56,188 nucleotides of DNA from Opitutales bacterium (GCA_029254745.1 JAQWWZ010000071.1:1-56188); one strand, 5' to 3'. Shown: positions 1 to 15,000, counted from the first letter of the stretch. The notes: a model not told the origin generated them from the sequence alone. Numbers and translations are program-made.

Positions 1-3000
1 ACCGAGTGTTCTTTTGCCGGAACCCTACCCTTCCCTGTTGATCAACCTTTTCGGTTAGGTCCTCAGAGCGGGGAAGAAACTATTTCCAGTGTTGGTAAAA
101 TTGACGACTTCCGAATCTACAATATTTCCCTAAGTCCTGACGAAGTTGCCAACTTGTATGGTAATAAAATTGGAGATTTTAATCGTAGAACTATTAAATT
201 TTCTTTTTCAGACGCACTCGAACTCCCCAAAGTCGTAACTATTCAATTTTTACGGGATGGCTTCCCTGTCTCCGTTGGCACCAGCTTTGCCTTGTCCGAC
301 TTAGCCGAGGTTAATGCAAGCACAAGCAATCTCAGTTTTATCGGTCCCGGTCATTATGCTTTTGAAGTTACACCAGACGATAACACCACGACTGCTTGGT
401 TATCTCTATCAATAGACGGAGAGCAAGTGACAGAACTGAGCACTGGGGATTACTTCGAAAATACATCTGCTTCCATCCTCTACGATCCGCAACCACCTAC
501 CATTGAATCCCCGGAAACATCCCATTGGGAAGTTGGCGAATTTGGACTTTTCCAAATTGTTAGTGAACATTCTGTTTTACTGGACACAAGCACATTACCG
601 GCTGGTCTGATATTCGACCCAATTATCCGAACTATATCTGGAATCCCCTCCAAGGAAGGGGAATATTCCATGGTGATTACTTCAAGTAATCCAGCTCATT
701 CACCTGTTCAACAAAATCATACCCTCAAAATTTTTAATTCAAATGCGTTTGCAGGTTCGATGGAAATTACGCTCGATCCAAGTTCTTGGGGTGGTGTGCC
801 CAGTGACTACACTGGTCTTATCGCCCAGTTTGATGCCAAGCTTATTTCAGATGTCAATAACTCGATACTAGCTGACTGGAGTGATGCCTCGGGGAATGGT
901 CGAAACCTTGATCAGGTTCGGGGGAAACCAAAGGTCATCGTAAGTGCTTTACTCGACAACAAAAAAGTCGTGCAATTTGATGGCTTGTCTCAGCTGTATT
1001 CAAGCTTTGATTTTGGGTCGATCATGGCAGAATACTCAATTCTCGCAATTGCTCGCCATACAGGCGGTCAAAATGGTGCCGTTATCTCATCCGTTGGTAC
1101 GGACTGGGTGTTTGGCTTGGGTGACAACAAGGCTGCTTACTGGAGGTTAGGGGGCAGTGCCGAGTTTTCAGCAAACAGTGCCACCAATGACTGGGCTATG
1201 TATGCAGGTACTTATTCGGCGGGCGGTCGAGTATCTCTCGAAGTTAATGGGTATGAAGCTATCTCTGCGGTGACTACGGTCACAACAAATGGAAAGCCTA
1301 AGCTTTTCGCCCTGGGTGGTTCCCAGGCAAACCAAGCATATTCCAAATCCGAAGTGGCTGAAGTTTTACTCTTTAATCGCGAAATCACAGATAGTGAAAA
1401 GACTAAGCTTTCTAGTTACCTAACCACAAAATGGATTGGGGGAGCATTGGAAAACTTTAAGGTGCTTGTCAAAATGAGCAGCAGTTTACAACCCGATTTT
1501 GACCGTTCTACATTTGCTGATTCAGCCGCAGGCGGAGATCTACGGTTTGTGGACAAGCAAAACCGCCAACTAGCCTTTGAGATTGAGGAGTGGAATCATA
1601 CGGGTGAGGTCATTGCTTGGGTACAGGTTCCTGACCTTAATAAACTAAGTGCGATTACGGCTCTTTGGGGCAATGAAAACAATCAGACTTTGCCTTCACC
1701 GCAAATTTGGGAGGATTTTGAAGGCGTTTGGCACCTAAATGACCGCAATGATGCAAGTGGAAATGGCCACGCTACCAACGATGAAAACACCATTGCTGTG
1801 GGTTCCGCTTCCATCATTGGAAACGGTCTTGTTTCAACTGGGGCTGGAAATCTTCAAGTTTCTTCTTTTACTCCAGTCCAAGGTTCTGATTCCCGCAGCA
1901 TTTCTCTTTGGGTTCAATCTTCATCTCTTACTGGTAATATTATAGGATGGGGAGACTCTGCTGATTGGTGGAATGTTTCCTGGAATGAACAAGGACCTTT
2001 TGTTCAGACCGGGACCTCTGCCCCCTTTCGCCAAGGGAATGGTCCTGTCGGTACCAGTCAATGGAACCACCTCCTTGTTTCCTATCCCGGTAGTAATGCG
2101 GATATGAATCAAACGAGAATTTATTTAAATGGCATGCTTGTTGATGCACCTGCCTCTTCTACGGATGGCAGTATTAATACTGCCATTGGGACATTGCGTA
2201 TCGCCGCAAATCAGGATGCAGCGACCACCGATAGTATGACAGGCTTATTGGATGAAGTTCGAATCTCTCGCCTGCATCGTGGGCAAGCCTGGGCAAAATT
2301 TTCGTATGAAAATCAAAAGGTTTATTCAACTTTCTTAAATCACGAAACGACATATCTTTCAGCTCCAGTGCTTCCTGCAAGTATTACATTGTCTGTAGTA
2401 AAAGACATCCTCATGAGCTATCAGGTTCGTAGTTCTCCGCCCGCGACAAACTATACTTTATTTTCAAGCGATCTGCCTGGCGGTAGTGGGATTTCATTTA
2501 ATCCAAGTACCGGGATCCTGTCTGGTATCCCAACGATCAGCAGCGGCAATTATAACCTTATTATTGAAGCAAGTAATGGAGCAGGTTCGTCCACCAGTAC
2601 TATCACTGTTTCAGCCTCTGATACCCTTGGGGTCCCAGTAATAAGCTCAGGGTCCGTTCAGTTCATAGGAGGTAGATCCGTTGGGATCACCGGTGATCTT
2701 GTAGGTGATGGAGGTAAGGCAAGTACTTTGACCGTTCATTATGGTTCCAGCGATGAGGGAAACACCACCGATTGGGAAGAAAGTTTGGAACTAGGTGCTT
2801 ACACCACCGGTGTAGTTCCCTTCACCTTATCAAACCTAGAAAGCGGAAAGCTCTATTATTACAAGCTCAAGGCTGATAATGATAACACAGGATGGTCGGC
2901 CACCGCTACTTTCACCACACTCTCTTTTGATCAGGGTATTCTTCGGTTTCACACAGGTAGTGATGATAGCGGGACTGGTGCTGGGGTTTACTGGGATAAA

Positions 3001-6000
3001 GAAAATGGAAATGGGGAGCAAAAAATAGCCGATGCAGATGTAAGCTCATCTTTCTTTTTAGCTCCAGATGGATCTTCATGGACGACTACGAAAAGTACAT
3101 TTACTTTCTCCCACAACCTGCTGATCGGTTCAAATTTATCTAAGGTCATTCTTGAGGGAGTAAACTCCTTGTCCATGGTAGTGGATGGAAATATAACCAT
3201 TGCCAAAGATATTTCTTGTGGTGCAGCACTCCCCTCCCCTCATGTGCCTGGGGCTACGGTGAGCGATGGCCATGATTCATTTTACAGCGAGGAGGCCTCC
3301 AAAGGCTTTCGGATAGGAAAGGGAAGATTAGGAGGATACAGTGGAGGGCAAGGTCCCGGAAAAGGTCATTCCCTCGGTATTTCAGGAGCTGGAGGGCTTT
3401 CGGGTGGTGGTGGATCATTTGCAGGTGAAGGGGGCCCTGGTGCATCGGGCCCGTCCGGCCAAAATTATGGACAGGCAGATCTCGGGATTTTACTTGGAGG
3501 GTCAGGAGGTGGCTTTGGCAACTCCGGAGAAGCGGCTGCCGGCGGAGGTGCTCTGGAAATGGTGGCATCTGGTAGTGTAACCATTGCAAGCGATGTTCGG
3601 GTATCAATGAATGGAGGTACTGTTTTTGTGCATCCGACTGCTGGGGCAAATTACTCTGGGGGTGCTGGTTCAGGTGGAGCAATACGAATTATTGGAAGCA
3701 GCATTTCCAACCAAGGCATCCTTGAAGTTAGAGGAGGAGATGCATCTGGTTCCGACAGTCGTGAAGTTGGGGCACGTTACTTGAGTAATGCTGGAGGAGC
3801 TGGAGGTGGAGGTCGGATTGCACTCATCGCAGACGGTCAAATTGTGCAAGGAATGGTCTTCATTGATGGCGGTAAATCTAATGCTGATGGTGCGGCAGGA
3901 AAAACAGGAAGCTTTTTTACCGCCCCTCGAAATTTTTCAGTAAGAGAAGATTTATCTCTCCAAGAAGGTAGTTTATTATTTGATACAGGGGGGGCATGGA
4001 GGCACAGCTCCGGAAGACAGGGTAAAGGACAGCTCGAGACTTTCTTTACTGAGATTCTTGGCACTCAATATCAACACACGGTCTGCACCTTTGCGTTTGG
4101 AAACCTGGAGCTTGGAACTGATGTGGCCATCTCTGTGATTGGCGACAATGCTCTGCAAATTAATGTCGATGGAAACTTTACTCTAGCCACTAATCTTACC
4201 CTGAACGGGGAAACCGGCGTGCAAGGATTGTACAGTGGTCAGGCAGGCCCTGGAGGTTGGGCATCCGGACGAGGACTTCGAAATACTGAGCTTTTATCCA
4301 ATTTTCACCCCGCTCTTAATGGCCAGGGTCCAGGAGGTGGAAGGGGCTATGAAATTGGTAAATCTACAGGTGGAGGAAGCTACGGAGGTTATGGTACTTC
4401 TGGTCTCAACGGTGGGGTAGCTGGTATTACTTATGGAGATGTTGCGATTTCTGATCTCTATGGTGGATCAGGTGGTGGTCATGCAGGCAGTGGAAGTGGG
4501 AATTCCGGTGGTGGAGGAGGTGCCATTGGCATTGTAGTGACAGAAAGTTTTGTCATTGAAGCCAACGCCTCCATATCTGTTAATGGTGGTCATGGTACCA
4601 GCCATCAAGATGGCTCAGGTGCTGGAGGCTCAGGTGGTTCTATACGAATTATGGCTGGATCTATTTCAAATCTGGGTAAACTTGAGGCAGTGGGAGGTGA
4701 TGCTTTGGGTGCGGGAAGTCTAGCTGGTGCCGGAGGTGGAGGAAGGATCGCTCTTGCAACAAGTGGAGCAATCGACGCGGGTGATACAAATGCAAGCGGC
4801 GGAAGAATTTTTACCACGATGTCATCTTCCTATCGCGAAAATGATCTTATTGGCTATTGGACATTGGACGACTTAAGCAATTCAAGCATAGCAGTCAACA
4901 GTACTGGGAACACTCAATTAAACGGGGTTATCCATGGTAACCCAGAGCGAAGAGTTGGTAAAAAAGGGGGAGCTTTCTACTTTGATGGCGATGATGATAA
5001 AGTAATTATTCCTTTCAGTCCTGAGTTAGCTGTTGAAGAATACTCAATATCCTTATGGTTTTTTCCTGAAAGAAATAATGAAGAATATACTCAGATCCTT
5101 GGAAGGAAAGGCAGGAATTATTGGGTGGAGCAAGGTGGTTCCAATCATGAAACTACGCCCTACCTTCGTCATCGTTTTGGGATGGGCACAGATAGTGATG
5201 AGGGCGTAAATGACTTCCCGCTTACCCAGTGGAAAAAGTGGTACCACGTGGTCATTGCAAACAGTGGCTCTGGAGGTTATGCCAGGACTTATGTCAATGG
5301 CAGTTTTGTCAGTGATGAACAAAGATTTGAAAGACTTATTACCGATGAATTAATTGTTAACGATTTGGATGATTTTTATATCGGGGCTAGTCCTGATTCC
5401 CAATCAAATAACTTTCTGGGAATGATTGATGATATACGACTTTTTCAAACAGCATTAGGCAGTGAGGATGTCTATCATTTGTACAAATTAGATCCAAATG
5501 TAGAAGGCTATCAATCGGCAACATCAGTTCAGGAGAACTCCACAAATGGCTCTACGGCTACGATTGTTCCCGCAAATATTCCATCCCTCAATATCCCTCC
5601 CCTGACCTTCGGTTCCCGGATTGAAGATTTCAGTCTTGCTGCTTACAGTAATGGGTCTGACTACACCCTCTCTGGACTACCCGAAGGCTTAGGGAACAGG
5701 GCAAGCTTTACCCCAATGGATATACCTGGCCTTTTTGCTTGGTATGCTGCAGACAGAAATAATAGTTTTACTTATCATCCCCTTACAAGTTATGAAAGAA
5801 ACGACACCGTTGCCCTCGATGACTTGCTCATTCTCTCCGACTTTGAAGATATTAACGGAAGTGCGGTATTTGATCGATCTGGGAATGCAAATCACGCAAC
5901 TTTAATTGATCAGACCAGGCAGACATCTGGTAAGTTGGGTGCAGCTCTTGCCTTTGATGGTAAAAATGATGGATTAGCCTTTTCTAAAGTTAAATTTTTG

Positions 6001-9000
6001 GATCAACCTGAATTTTTCACCATCGCTTTTTGGTTTAAGCGCAACTTCGATCATGCTGGTGGTGACAATGAGACCAACCATTTGGTCAATAATCTTATGG
6101 TCGCACAGTCCAGTTCTTATGATAACGATAATTTGGAAATCGGAACTGAAGGAACAGAAATTGAAATTTATTTGGACTCTGGAGTTGTAGATGAAGATAT
6201 TTCCCTCAAGTCAGTCGGATCGAATATTCAAAATGATACATGGTACCACCTGGCCATGACTTACGGGGACGGATTAAGAGTTTACTTAGATGGCGCAAGC
6301 ATCCCCTCTCTCCATAAAACAGAGTACCAAGGACCGTTAGACTCTTCTCAGGATTCTCCTCTGTCTCTTGGGATGTCACGAATATATTCAGATCAGTGGG
6401 GTGACTTTAACGGATCAATTGATGATTTCCGTGTCTACAGTAAGGAGCTAAATGCAACTGAAGTTTTAGCACTGTATGGAAATGGCAATGGTGATACATC
6501 AGGGGATCCTTTTCATTCCACTGACGGGCAACTCATTCAAGCCTGGAAGGATTTGTCCGGGAATGGTCGTGATGCTCATTCCATCTACAATGAGGCACCT
6601 AAGGCAACATTTGATGATCTAACTAACAAAAAAATGGTCAAACTTGGTTATGGGAAATACTTATCCATTCCAAATGCTTTAAGTATGCCCCTTACTATTT
6701 TGATGGTTGGTCACGAGACTGGTCTATCTTTTCCTGACCGTGAACTTTTCACCCAGAATGGTTGGCGTTTATCCGATTACAACAAATGGTCGCTACGCAA
6801 TTGGTTAAATAATAACCCTGCTCTAAACGGCACAGAAACCTCGACTATGCAAAGCTTGGTTTGTTGGTCGATTGCCCGCTACGGTTACGAGCTTAGGGTA
6901 AATGGAGTGCAACTTAAAACGAGCACAACCGAAGGATGGAACCCAAATGCAAGCTTTGATCGCATCAATGGAGATACCAGCCTTGAAATTGGTGAATTCT
7001 TACTTTTTCCTCGCACCCTTACTTTTTCAGAAAAAACGAAAGCTGAGGGTTACTTAGCTCATAATTGGGCACTGGAATCATTTCTCCCACAAAATCACCC
7101 TTACCATGAACAGGAACCAATTGGCTCGCCCGGGCTCATTCTCTCCGGAACTCCCCTTAAGGCTGGCAATTTCACTGTCACCGCTTCCTCCACCAACCTT
7201 TGGGGCACCACATCTGAAGACTTTACTCTTTCGGTCGATGCTATCCCTCCTAGGATCCGAACGGGCTCACCCCGTGATGTAGGTTCTCAATCTGCAAGAT
7301 TATCTGCCAACTTAATTGAAACTGGGGGAGAGGACACAAATGTTACTTTTCTTTGGGGAACCAGTAAGAATGCCCTCACCAATGTAACCGTAAGTAATGC
7401 GGTTTCTGCAAGAGGGGAAACTTTTGGCTTTGTTTCGGGTTTGTCCCCCAATACCACATACTACTACCAAGCAAATGCAGAAAACTCTGCAGGGCAATCC
7501 AGTGGGGATGCCCTCACTTTTATCCCGACCTACCATTGGGAACTTAATGACACTGGTGCAGTGGCCATAGATCAATTTGATCAAGCCAATGGTCAAATTA
7601 TTGGCCCTTCTTTAGTTTCAGATGATGTTAAGGGCAGTGTGCTGGAATTTGACGGAGACAATGACTATATCACATTCGGAGACCTTGATGAGCTTGACCA
7701 GATGAGTAAATTTACCGCTTCTCTTTGGTTTAAGAGATCTACCCTTTTTTCCGGAACTACAGGTACCACGACCCTAAACTTTGCCACCGGTCAAGCCAAT
7801 AACCAAGACTTGAGTAATACTTTCGGAAGTAATCTTTCTTCTTCTACAAGTGGTGCGACAGTCACAGATGGGGGGACTCCGAATATCTCAGTCGCCTGGA
7901 CAGCAGCAGCTGATGTTCTCGAGGTTCATGGCGCTGATAATACCTACTGGAACCAACTCGACTCATCTTCAGGTGTAAATGTACTTCAGTTAGATTTAGG
8001 TCTGGGAGAGCCTGATCCCTATATCACCTTTACTGTGGGCAGTGGTAAAGCGCTATTTTTGGATTCTGTGGAAATCGGACACGGTTCATTTCAATCAAAA
8101 GCAGATCATGCTTGGACAATTACAATTACTAAGGTTGGAGGTGCTGAAGTATTCTCACATACCACCGCTCCATTGGGGAGTGGCGAAGAAGAGCTTGTGA
8201 GTTTTAACTTCACCGGAGAGGCGGGTGTAAGTTATATTCTCAAATTTGGAGACAATGGAAGTAATGGTCATCATGGTGCAATCGACAATCTTAAGTTCAG
8301 CCAGATTCAGACTGAGTCTTCCTCTGCTATTCCGACAAATCATGACATTCACAATATTCTCTTTGCTCAATCAAGTGAAGCCACCAATGACAACTTAGAA
8401 CTGGGGAGTGTGGGGAATGATATTCAAGTTTATATCGGCTCAGGTAGTGAAGAATTAGATACAAGTGTTCGCATTGATGCTGGAATTCAAGATGATCAAT
8501 GGTATCACCTCGCTCTTGTCTATGGGACTGACCTTAAGCTTTATCTTGATGGGAGCAGGATCATGACATGGACGCAATACAATGGGCGTATGGAGAGTAG
8601 CTTTTCTTCTCCTTTTACTATTGGTGCAGCCAGGCCTGACCGTGTGGATCCGTGGGGAGATTTTACAGGGAAAATCTCCGACTTCCGCTTTTTCCTGCAT
8701 CAACTCGATGATGAAGAGATTAAAATTTTAGCTGGCCAAAGTTCAGTACAAAATTTCACCACTGGCAGCAAGGTGGTACCTCCAATCATAAAGCTTAGTG
8801 ATGCAACTAATATTTCAGATTCTAATGCGACCCTGCACTATGAGCTTCAATCATTTGACGGAACTGAACCAGAAATTATTTTCTACTGGGGTACCTTTGA
8901 CCAGATGCAAAACCCCGGGCTTTGGGAGAATAGCCAAAGCCTTGGGGATCGTGGGGTGGGGACAGGCCAACTGGAAATCGGTGGTTACCCTCCTGGCACC

Positions 9001-12000
9001 AATGTGTACTATCAAGTTCGAGCAAATGGTACACCTTATGGGGCGTGGGCCCCAGTTTCTGGTGTCTTCAGGACCGTATCGTTACCTGATATCCTTAATC
9101 TGCCAGCCACTCAGCAAACTACAACTTCAGCTGTATTGAATGGGGAAGTCGTTTCCAACGGTGGCTCCATTGAGATGATTGAGCTAGGCACACCTCTGGT
9201 TTCTCAGGGGCTTTATGGACACTGGAGGTTTGATGAGGGCCAAGGGACAGAAGCATATGATTCCACAGGGCAAGCTCCGACTGGGGAGATTAAAAGTGGA
9301 GTCTCCTGGGTTTCTGGTTTGCAAGGTGCCTATAAAACATCCCTGAAATTTGATGGGGAAGAATTTGCCTACATTGACCTTGGTGATTTTTCATTGCAGG
9401 GGTCACTAAGTTTTTCAGCCTGGGTCTACAAGGAAAACTTTGGTAACTACCAAAGAGTTTTTAGTTTTGGTAATGATGAGGATGCTGACAGTATTTATCT
9501 TAATAACAGTTGGACTTCAAATAATGCACAATTTTCAATCCATAGAGAAAATGTAGGGAAATCCTTAGCTGTCCAAGATTTCTGGAATGTAAATGCTTGG
9601 CAGCATGTAGTTGCCACCGTTGATTTAACTGGTGTCATGAAATTATTTTCGGACGGTAATTTAGTCGGCACCCAAAACGGTCACTCGCCTAGAGAGCTCA
9701 GCAGGACAAGCCAGTTTCTGGGGAAAAGTAATTGGCCTGATTACAAAGAATTCAAAGGAATGATGGATGATTTCCGGATTTATAACCGAGCGATTTCAGT
9801 CACAGAAGTTTTGCAAATCTTTGACGGCGACTTGGTGGAAGTAAAAAACTTGGGGGGAGAAAATCCAAGTGTTCATATTTACTGGGGAAATGAAGACGCT
9901 GGAAATACAACCGATGTCAATGCATCCTTAGCAAACGCATGGGATTATCATATTGACCTTGGAGTGTTACCAAGCGGAAAATTTCAGTATTCTGCCAGTG
10001 ATTTATTTCCAAATACTCAATTCTTTTATCGTATCATGGCAGAAAATTCCGCCGGTGCAGAATGGTCTGCCCATGCAGAAACTTTTTCGACTGGTGACTT
10101 TTCTTTTCAACCTGATTCCATTCATGATGGGGAACTTCTGTTATGGCTAGATGCTGCAGATATTAATGCTGACTATAATTCTAGTAATGAGCCCTACGGT
10201 GGTTTTATTGACCTTTGGTCTGATAAGTCTGGCCACACCCGGCATGCCAGCGATGGGAATGGACCCAGCCTTCAAGCCCAACGATGGAATAAATTAAACA
10301 CCTTGAAGTTTGATGGGAATACCCAGTTTTTACGGATTCAAAATTCAGGTACATTTGATCTTGGTCAAGATACCACCATTTTTGTAGTATCCCAAGGCCA
10401 TAACGCGGGTAATTGGGCTCCGGTCATTTCCAATCAAGGTGAAAGCCAAGGGTGGCAGTTCCGGAGGACTGACGCGGGGTATGCTGCTTTCACCATTCGT
10501 GGAACCAGTGATGGTTGGCCAGATCGACCAAGTGGTACTGCTTTTAATGGAGATCCTCATGTGTGGGCTATGAGAAAATCAATATCCCGAAAAACCTTAT
10601 GGGCTGATGGATACTTAGAATTTGAAATTGCTGTGGGAGGAGCCATTTCAGCCGTCGCAAATGATGATCTTGTCATTGCCGCTCAGGATTACAATGGCAT
10701 CAGAAGGTTTGCCAGTGTCGAGATCGGAGAAATTATGATTTTTGACTCTGCCCTTTCAAATCAAGCTGTAGATCAGGTGCAAGGACTACTCGCTCACAAG
10801 TGGGGATTGGCTGAAAAAATGCCAACCACTCACCCCTATTTCGCCCAGGCACCATCTTTTGAAAACCGACCACAGATTTTATTGAAGTCTCCCTACCCTC
10901 TGCTCAAAGATCAAGAAGTGCAACTCACTCTGGAAACTAACAGACCAGCACTGTCTTTTTATGCCATTTCTTTGCCGTCAGGATTAAGTCTTGATTCTAC
11001 TACAGGTATTATTTCGGGAACTCCAGATTCTATAGAAACAGTACAAAGTGTTCTGGAAGCTACGAATCATGCTGGGTCTCTGTCTCAACTGGTAACTTTT
11101 GATGTCAAAGACTTCTCTGGCTACCCATTTAGCCTGGATATTTCATTCCCTGGTTATACAGATGAAAAAGAAATCTTTGATCTCCCTGTTTTCTTAGAAC
11201 TTAACACTTCCATTGGCGATTTTAGTTATGAACAGTTTGCATCTCCTTATGGTCATGATTTACGATTTCTATCAGCAAATGGCTCGGAGGAATTAAAGTA
11301 TGAAGTCGTACACTGGGACCCAGTTGGTACTTCTTCTTTTTGGGTACTTATTCCAGAGCTTAATTCCACTACGACAATTCATGCGATTTGGGGGAATCAT
11401 AGTGAGACCACGCAACCAGGTTACTGCAGGGATGGTTCAGTCTGGGGGAAGTACCGGGGCGTCTGGCATATGGACACCGGTGATGACCAGCTTGTGCGGG
11501 ATTCACGAGGTAGTTTTCATGCAACCCCCAGTAATTTTGAGCAACTTCGAACGAAGGGTATTCTCGGGAAGGCTATCAATTTTGACGGAGTGGATGATTA
11601 TTTGGATATGGCACTTGAATCACATCCACCAAGTGAAACATCTGAACTGACCATTTCATTCTGGTCTTACGGTAAGTTAGAAACTCTAAAAAGCGCCACT
11701 CTATTTGAGTCCACTTCATCCCTGGGGCGCCACCTAAATGTTGATTATCCTTGGGAAGATGCTAGCTTTCATTGGGATGTTGGTACTGGTGCCTTTGATC
11801 GAATAGAAATAGAAGATGCCAATTACCGTGAGGTTTGGACATACTGGGTTCTCCAAAAAGACGCTGAATTGGGAATTATGAGGATTTATAAAAATGGAAA
11901 CCTATTTCATAGCAGTATTAATAATAACCGCCCCATAGGGGGAAATGTTACTTCCTTCAAAATTGGTTCTTCCAGCACAGGTCAACGCCCTTGGAAAGGC

Positions 12001-15000
12001 TGGGTGGATGAATTCAGGATTGGTTTATTTATCGAGGAAGAAAATGCCATCAAAGCAGCCTACGACAGCCAGAAAATTGGTGCTGGCATGAATTATATTT
12101 CAAAGGGAAGTGTAGTAGGGCCACCGATTATTCCTTCGGGTCAATTGGCAGAAGGCTATGCAAATGACTCTAGTCAAACTTTCTCATACTTTATTCAGGC
12201 ATTCCCTTCTGCGGATAGCTTTTCCGCGATTGGATTGCCTGCGGGATTAGATTTTAATGAAACCACGGGTGAAATCAGTGGCGTTCCTTTGCAGGGAGGG
12301 GCTTATCAGGTCACCGTGACCGCAGAGAACAATTTTGGGTTTCATCAAGAAAATATAACCTTGCGGTTCGCTGCAGTTGAAGGATTTACCCATAGCATAC
12401 GCTTTGATTTCACAGGATACACTGGTGTAGAAACATTGAAGGACTTCCCCGTATTCCTTAAGTTTAATTCCTCTATCCCGAAATTTGGCCTGCAAAGCTT
12501 TGCCTCGAATGAGCTAAATGACCTTCGCTTTTATGATCATAGAGGAAGAGAGCTGAATTATGAAATTGAATTAGTTCAGCCAAGCATTAACCAATTCGCA
12601 GTTTGGGTGCAAGTGCCTGAGATGAATGCGACCAATACAATTTCGGCTTATTGGGGGAATACAGACTTGGCGGCAACGACGCCGAGTTATACAGTGGACG
12701 GGTCAACTTGGTCTAATGATTATCGGGGCGTATGGCACTTTCGCCCAATGAATGAAACCATCACCCTCACCGATTCAACTTATTATCGTAATCATGCAAG
12801 CGATACATCAGGGCTTACCCACCAAGAGTCGATATTAAGTGCTGGCCGGTCTTATTCTGGTGGCCCTGATCAATTTATTAAGATCCCAGGATCCTCATCT
12901 TTAGATAGCCTTGATCGGGGTAGTTATACCTTTACGAGTTGGATTAACATGGAAAACTTACCGGATGACAAGGATCTAGATTCATTTTTAGGGATTGGTT
13001 ATGAAGCCAATCATAACGATATTTATTTTAATGATATCGAAAAATTAAAAGCTTTACCTCGGAGTGGTAGTCGCATCTTTCAGGCAGGACCAAGGCAGGG
13101 GCTTCATCTTGATAATGATGCGGATTTCCGGAACATGAATATAGGTATAAATCGAAATAATAATTACATGTCCCTCTTTTTAGCCTATTTTAAGCCACCT
13201 GTAGATGGATTTTACAATTTCAGATGTGATAAGCCGGATGATAAGTTTGCCCTATGGATAGACCTGGACAGGGACGGGGTATTTGAACGCGATGGGGCAG
13301 AAGGAGATGAGCAGATTTTAGTCAGAACTGGGTACAGTCCCGCTACTTTTTATTCTGATATGATTAGTCTACTGGAGGGAGTGGACTATCAGATAGCAAT
13401 TGCTCATGGTGAGGGTGTTGGTGGATCAAGGTTGAAACCATTATTGTTAACACCAGATGAAGAATGGCGTATCATTGACCCGAGCGATCCCAGTCAACAG
13501 GGGTATTATTCTGTGACTTTTGACGGAACTTTATCCGCAGACCTAAGTTCCTTTTCATTGTACAAGCATGGTGCCCTAGAGCGTTTTGATTTCAGGAATG
13601 GTAGCCTGGCTGTTACCCACAGGTTGGACGGTGGCGTTATTAATGCGACCTCATCGACTGCACCTGATGTAGACATATGGACCCATGTAGTCGCCCTGGT
13701 GGATACGAATGCGCAAAGAATAAAAATTTATAAAAACGGCCAAGAAGCTATAAACTCACCATTTGTGCACGCATCCCCTCCTCTACTGAATGGACAGGAT
13801 TGGTTTTTCGGTATGGGGGATCTAGGTTATAAAATTGATGAAACCACTCTTTCTGCAAGCGCCCGCTCTGCTGACTGGATTAAGGCATCTTACGATAATC
13901 AAAAAGAAAGCCCCTCTTTTCCCGCGAGTTCGGACGGAGTATTGGGTAAACACAGTTTTACTTCGGCATCAGAATTTACAATAAATGCCGAACGGGGATT
14001 TTTTAACAAGGTCGAAGTCACAGGATTACCAAATGCCCTGATTGCGTCAGGGTTACCGCCCGGATTAATTCTGGACCCTGACCCTATCGATGGAAATCTG
14101 TCTGGTTATCCCAGCCAGAGTGGTATTTACGATGCAACTCTTTTTGCCTTTTACGCTGATGGCTCTCAAGCCGTGCAGGATTATAAATTTACTGTTTTGG
14201 CTGGAAAGCCAGAAGTTACCTTATCTTCTCCGCAGACTGTAACCACGAACTCTCTACATGTGGACTATGAAGTTACAGCCACCGGTGGAGATAACCCACA
14301 ATTATATGTTGTTGCAGACACAACCGACCATGGCACAGATTTTTACAAATGGAAATTTCGCCTAGATCTTGGTGAAGTCGGGCTTGGAGTAGGCAGTGCT
14401 ACATTAGCAGGGCTCAACGCGGATAGTGTATATTATGTCAGATTGTATGCTGCTAACTCCGTGGGAGATGATTGGACGGGTAAAACATCTGAAGTTCGCC
14501 TGCAACCTAAACTTAACCATCTCCCTCTGGCTCTGTCTATATGGTTAGATTCTACCGACATACTTGCAGATGAAACACCACTTATCGAGGGTGCACCCTT
14601 AAGCATTTGGAGAGACAAATCCAATTTCAATAGGGATATGGATATTGTTGCCGGCGACCCTACTATCAAGTTCGAAGGTCCCCAAGGACAACCAGTTGCT
14701 GATTTTGACGGTGATGATCAACTTAGCACCAACTTCTCTTTTTCTAGTGATTATACTTTACGTAATATGGGGTACACGGCTTTTGGGGTTTCTCGTTACA
14801 CAGGTGGTAAAAATGGACGTGTAATTACATCCGTTGGTAACAATTGGCTGATGGGACACTGGAATAACCGAATCTCTAGCTATTATCTGCGTGGGTGGTT
14901 AAATTGGGGCTATGGTGCAGATACCAACTTTCACCTATGGGAAATATCACATGAGGGAAGAAATAATGCTAGCGATCCCTCGGGTATCGTATGGACAGAC

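Noticed and set aside
3254..3682. 142-codon open frame on the minus strand inside the giant gene
   Set aside because: Shadow of the glycine-rich module: GGN-rich coding leaves the opposite strand free of stops and gives a Leu/Pro/His/Gln-rich peptide with no domain features.
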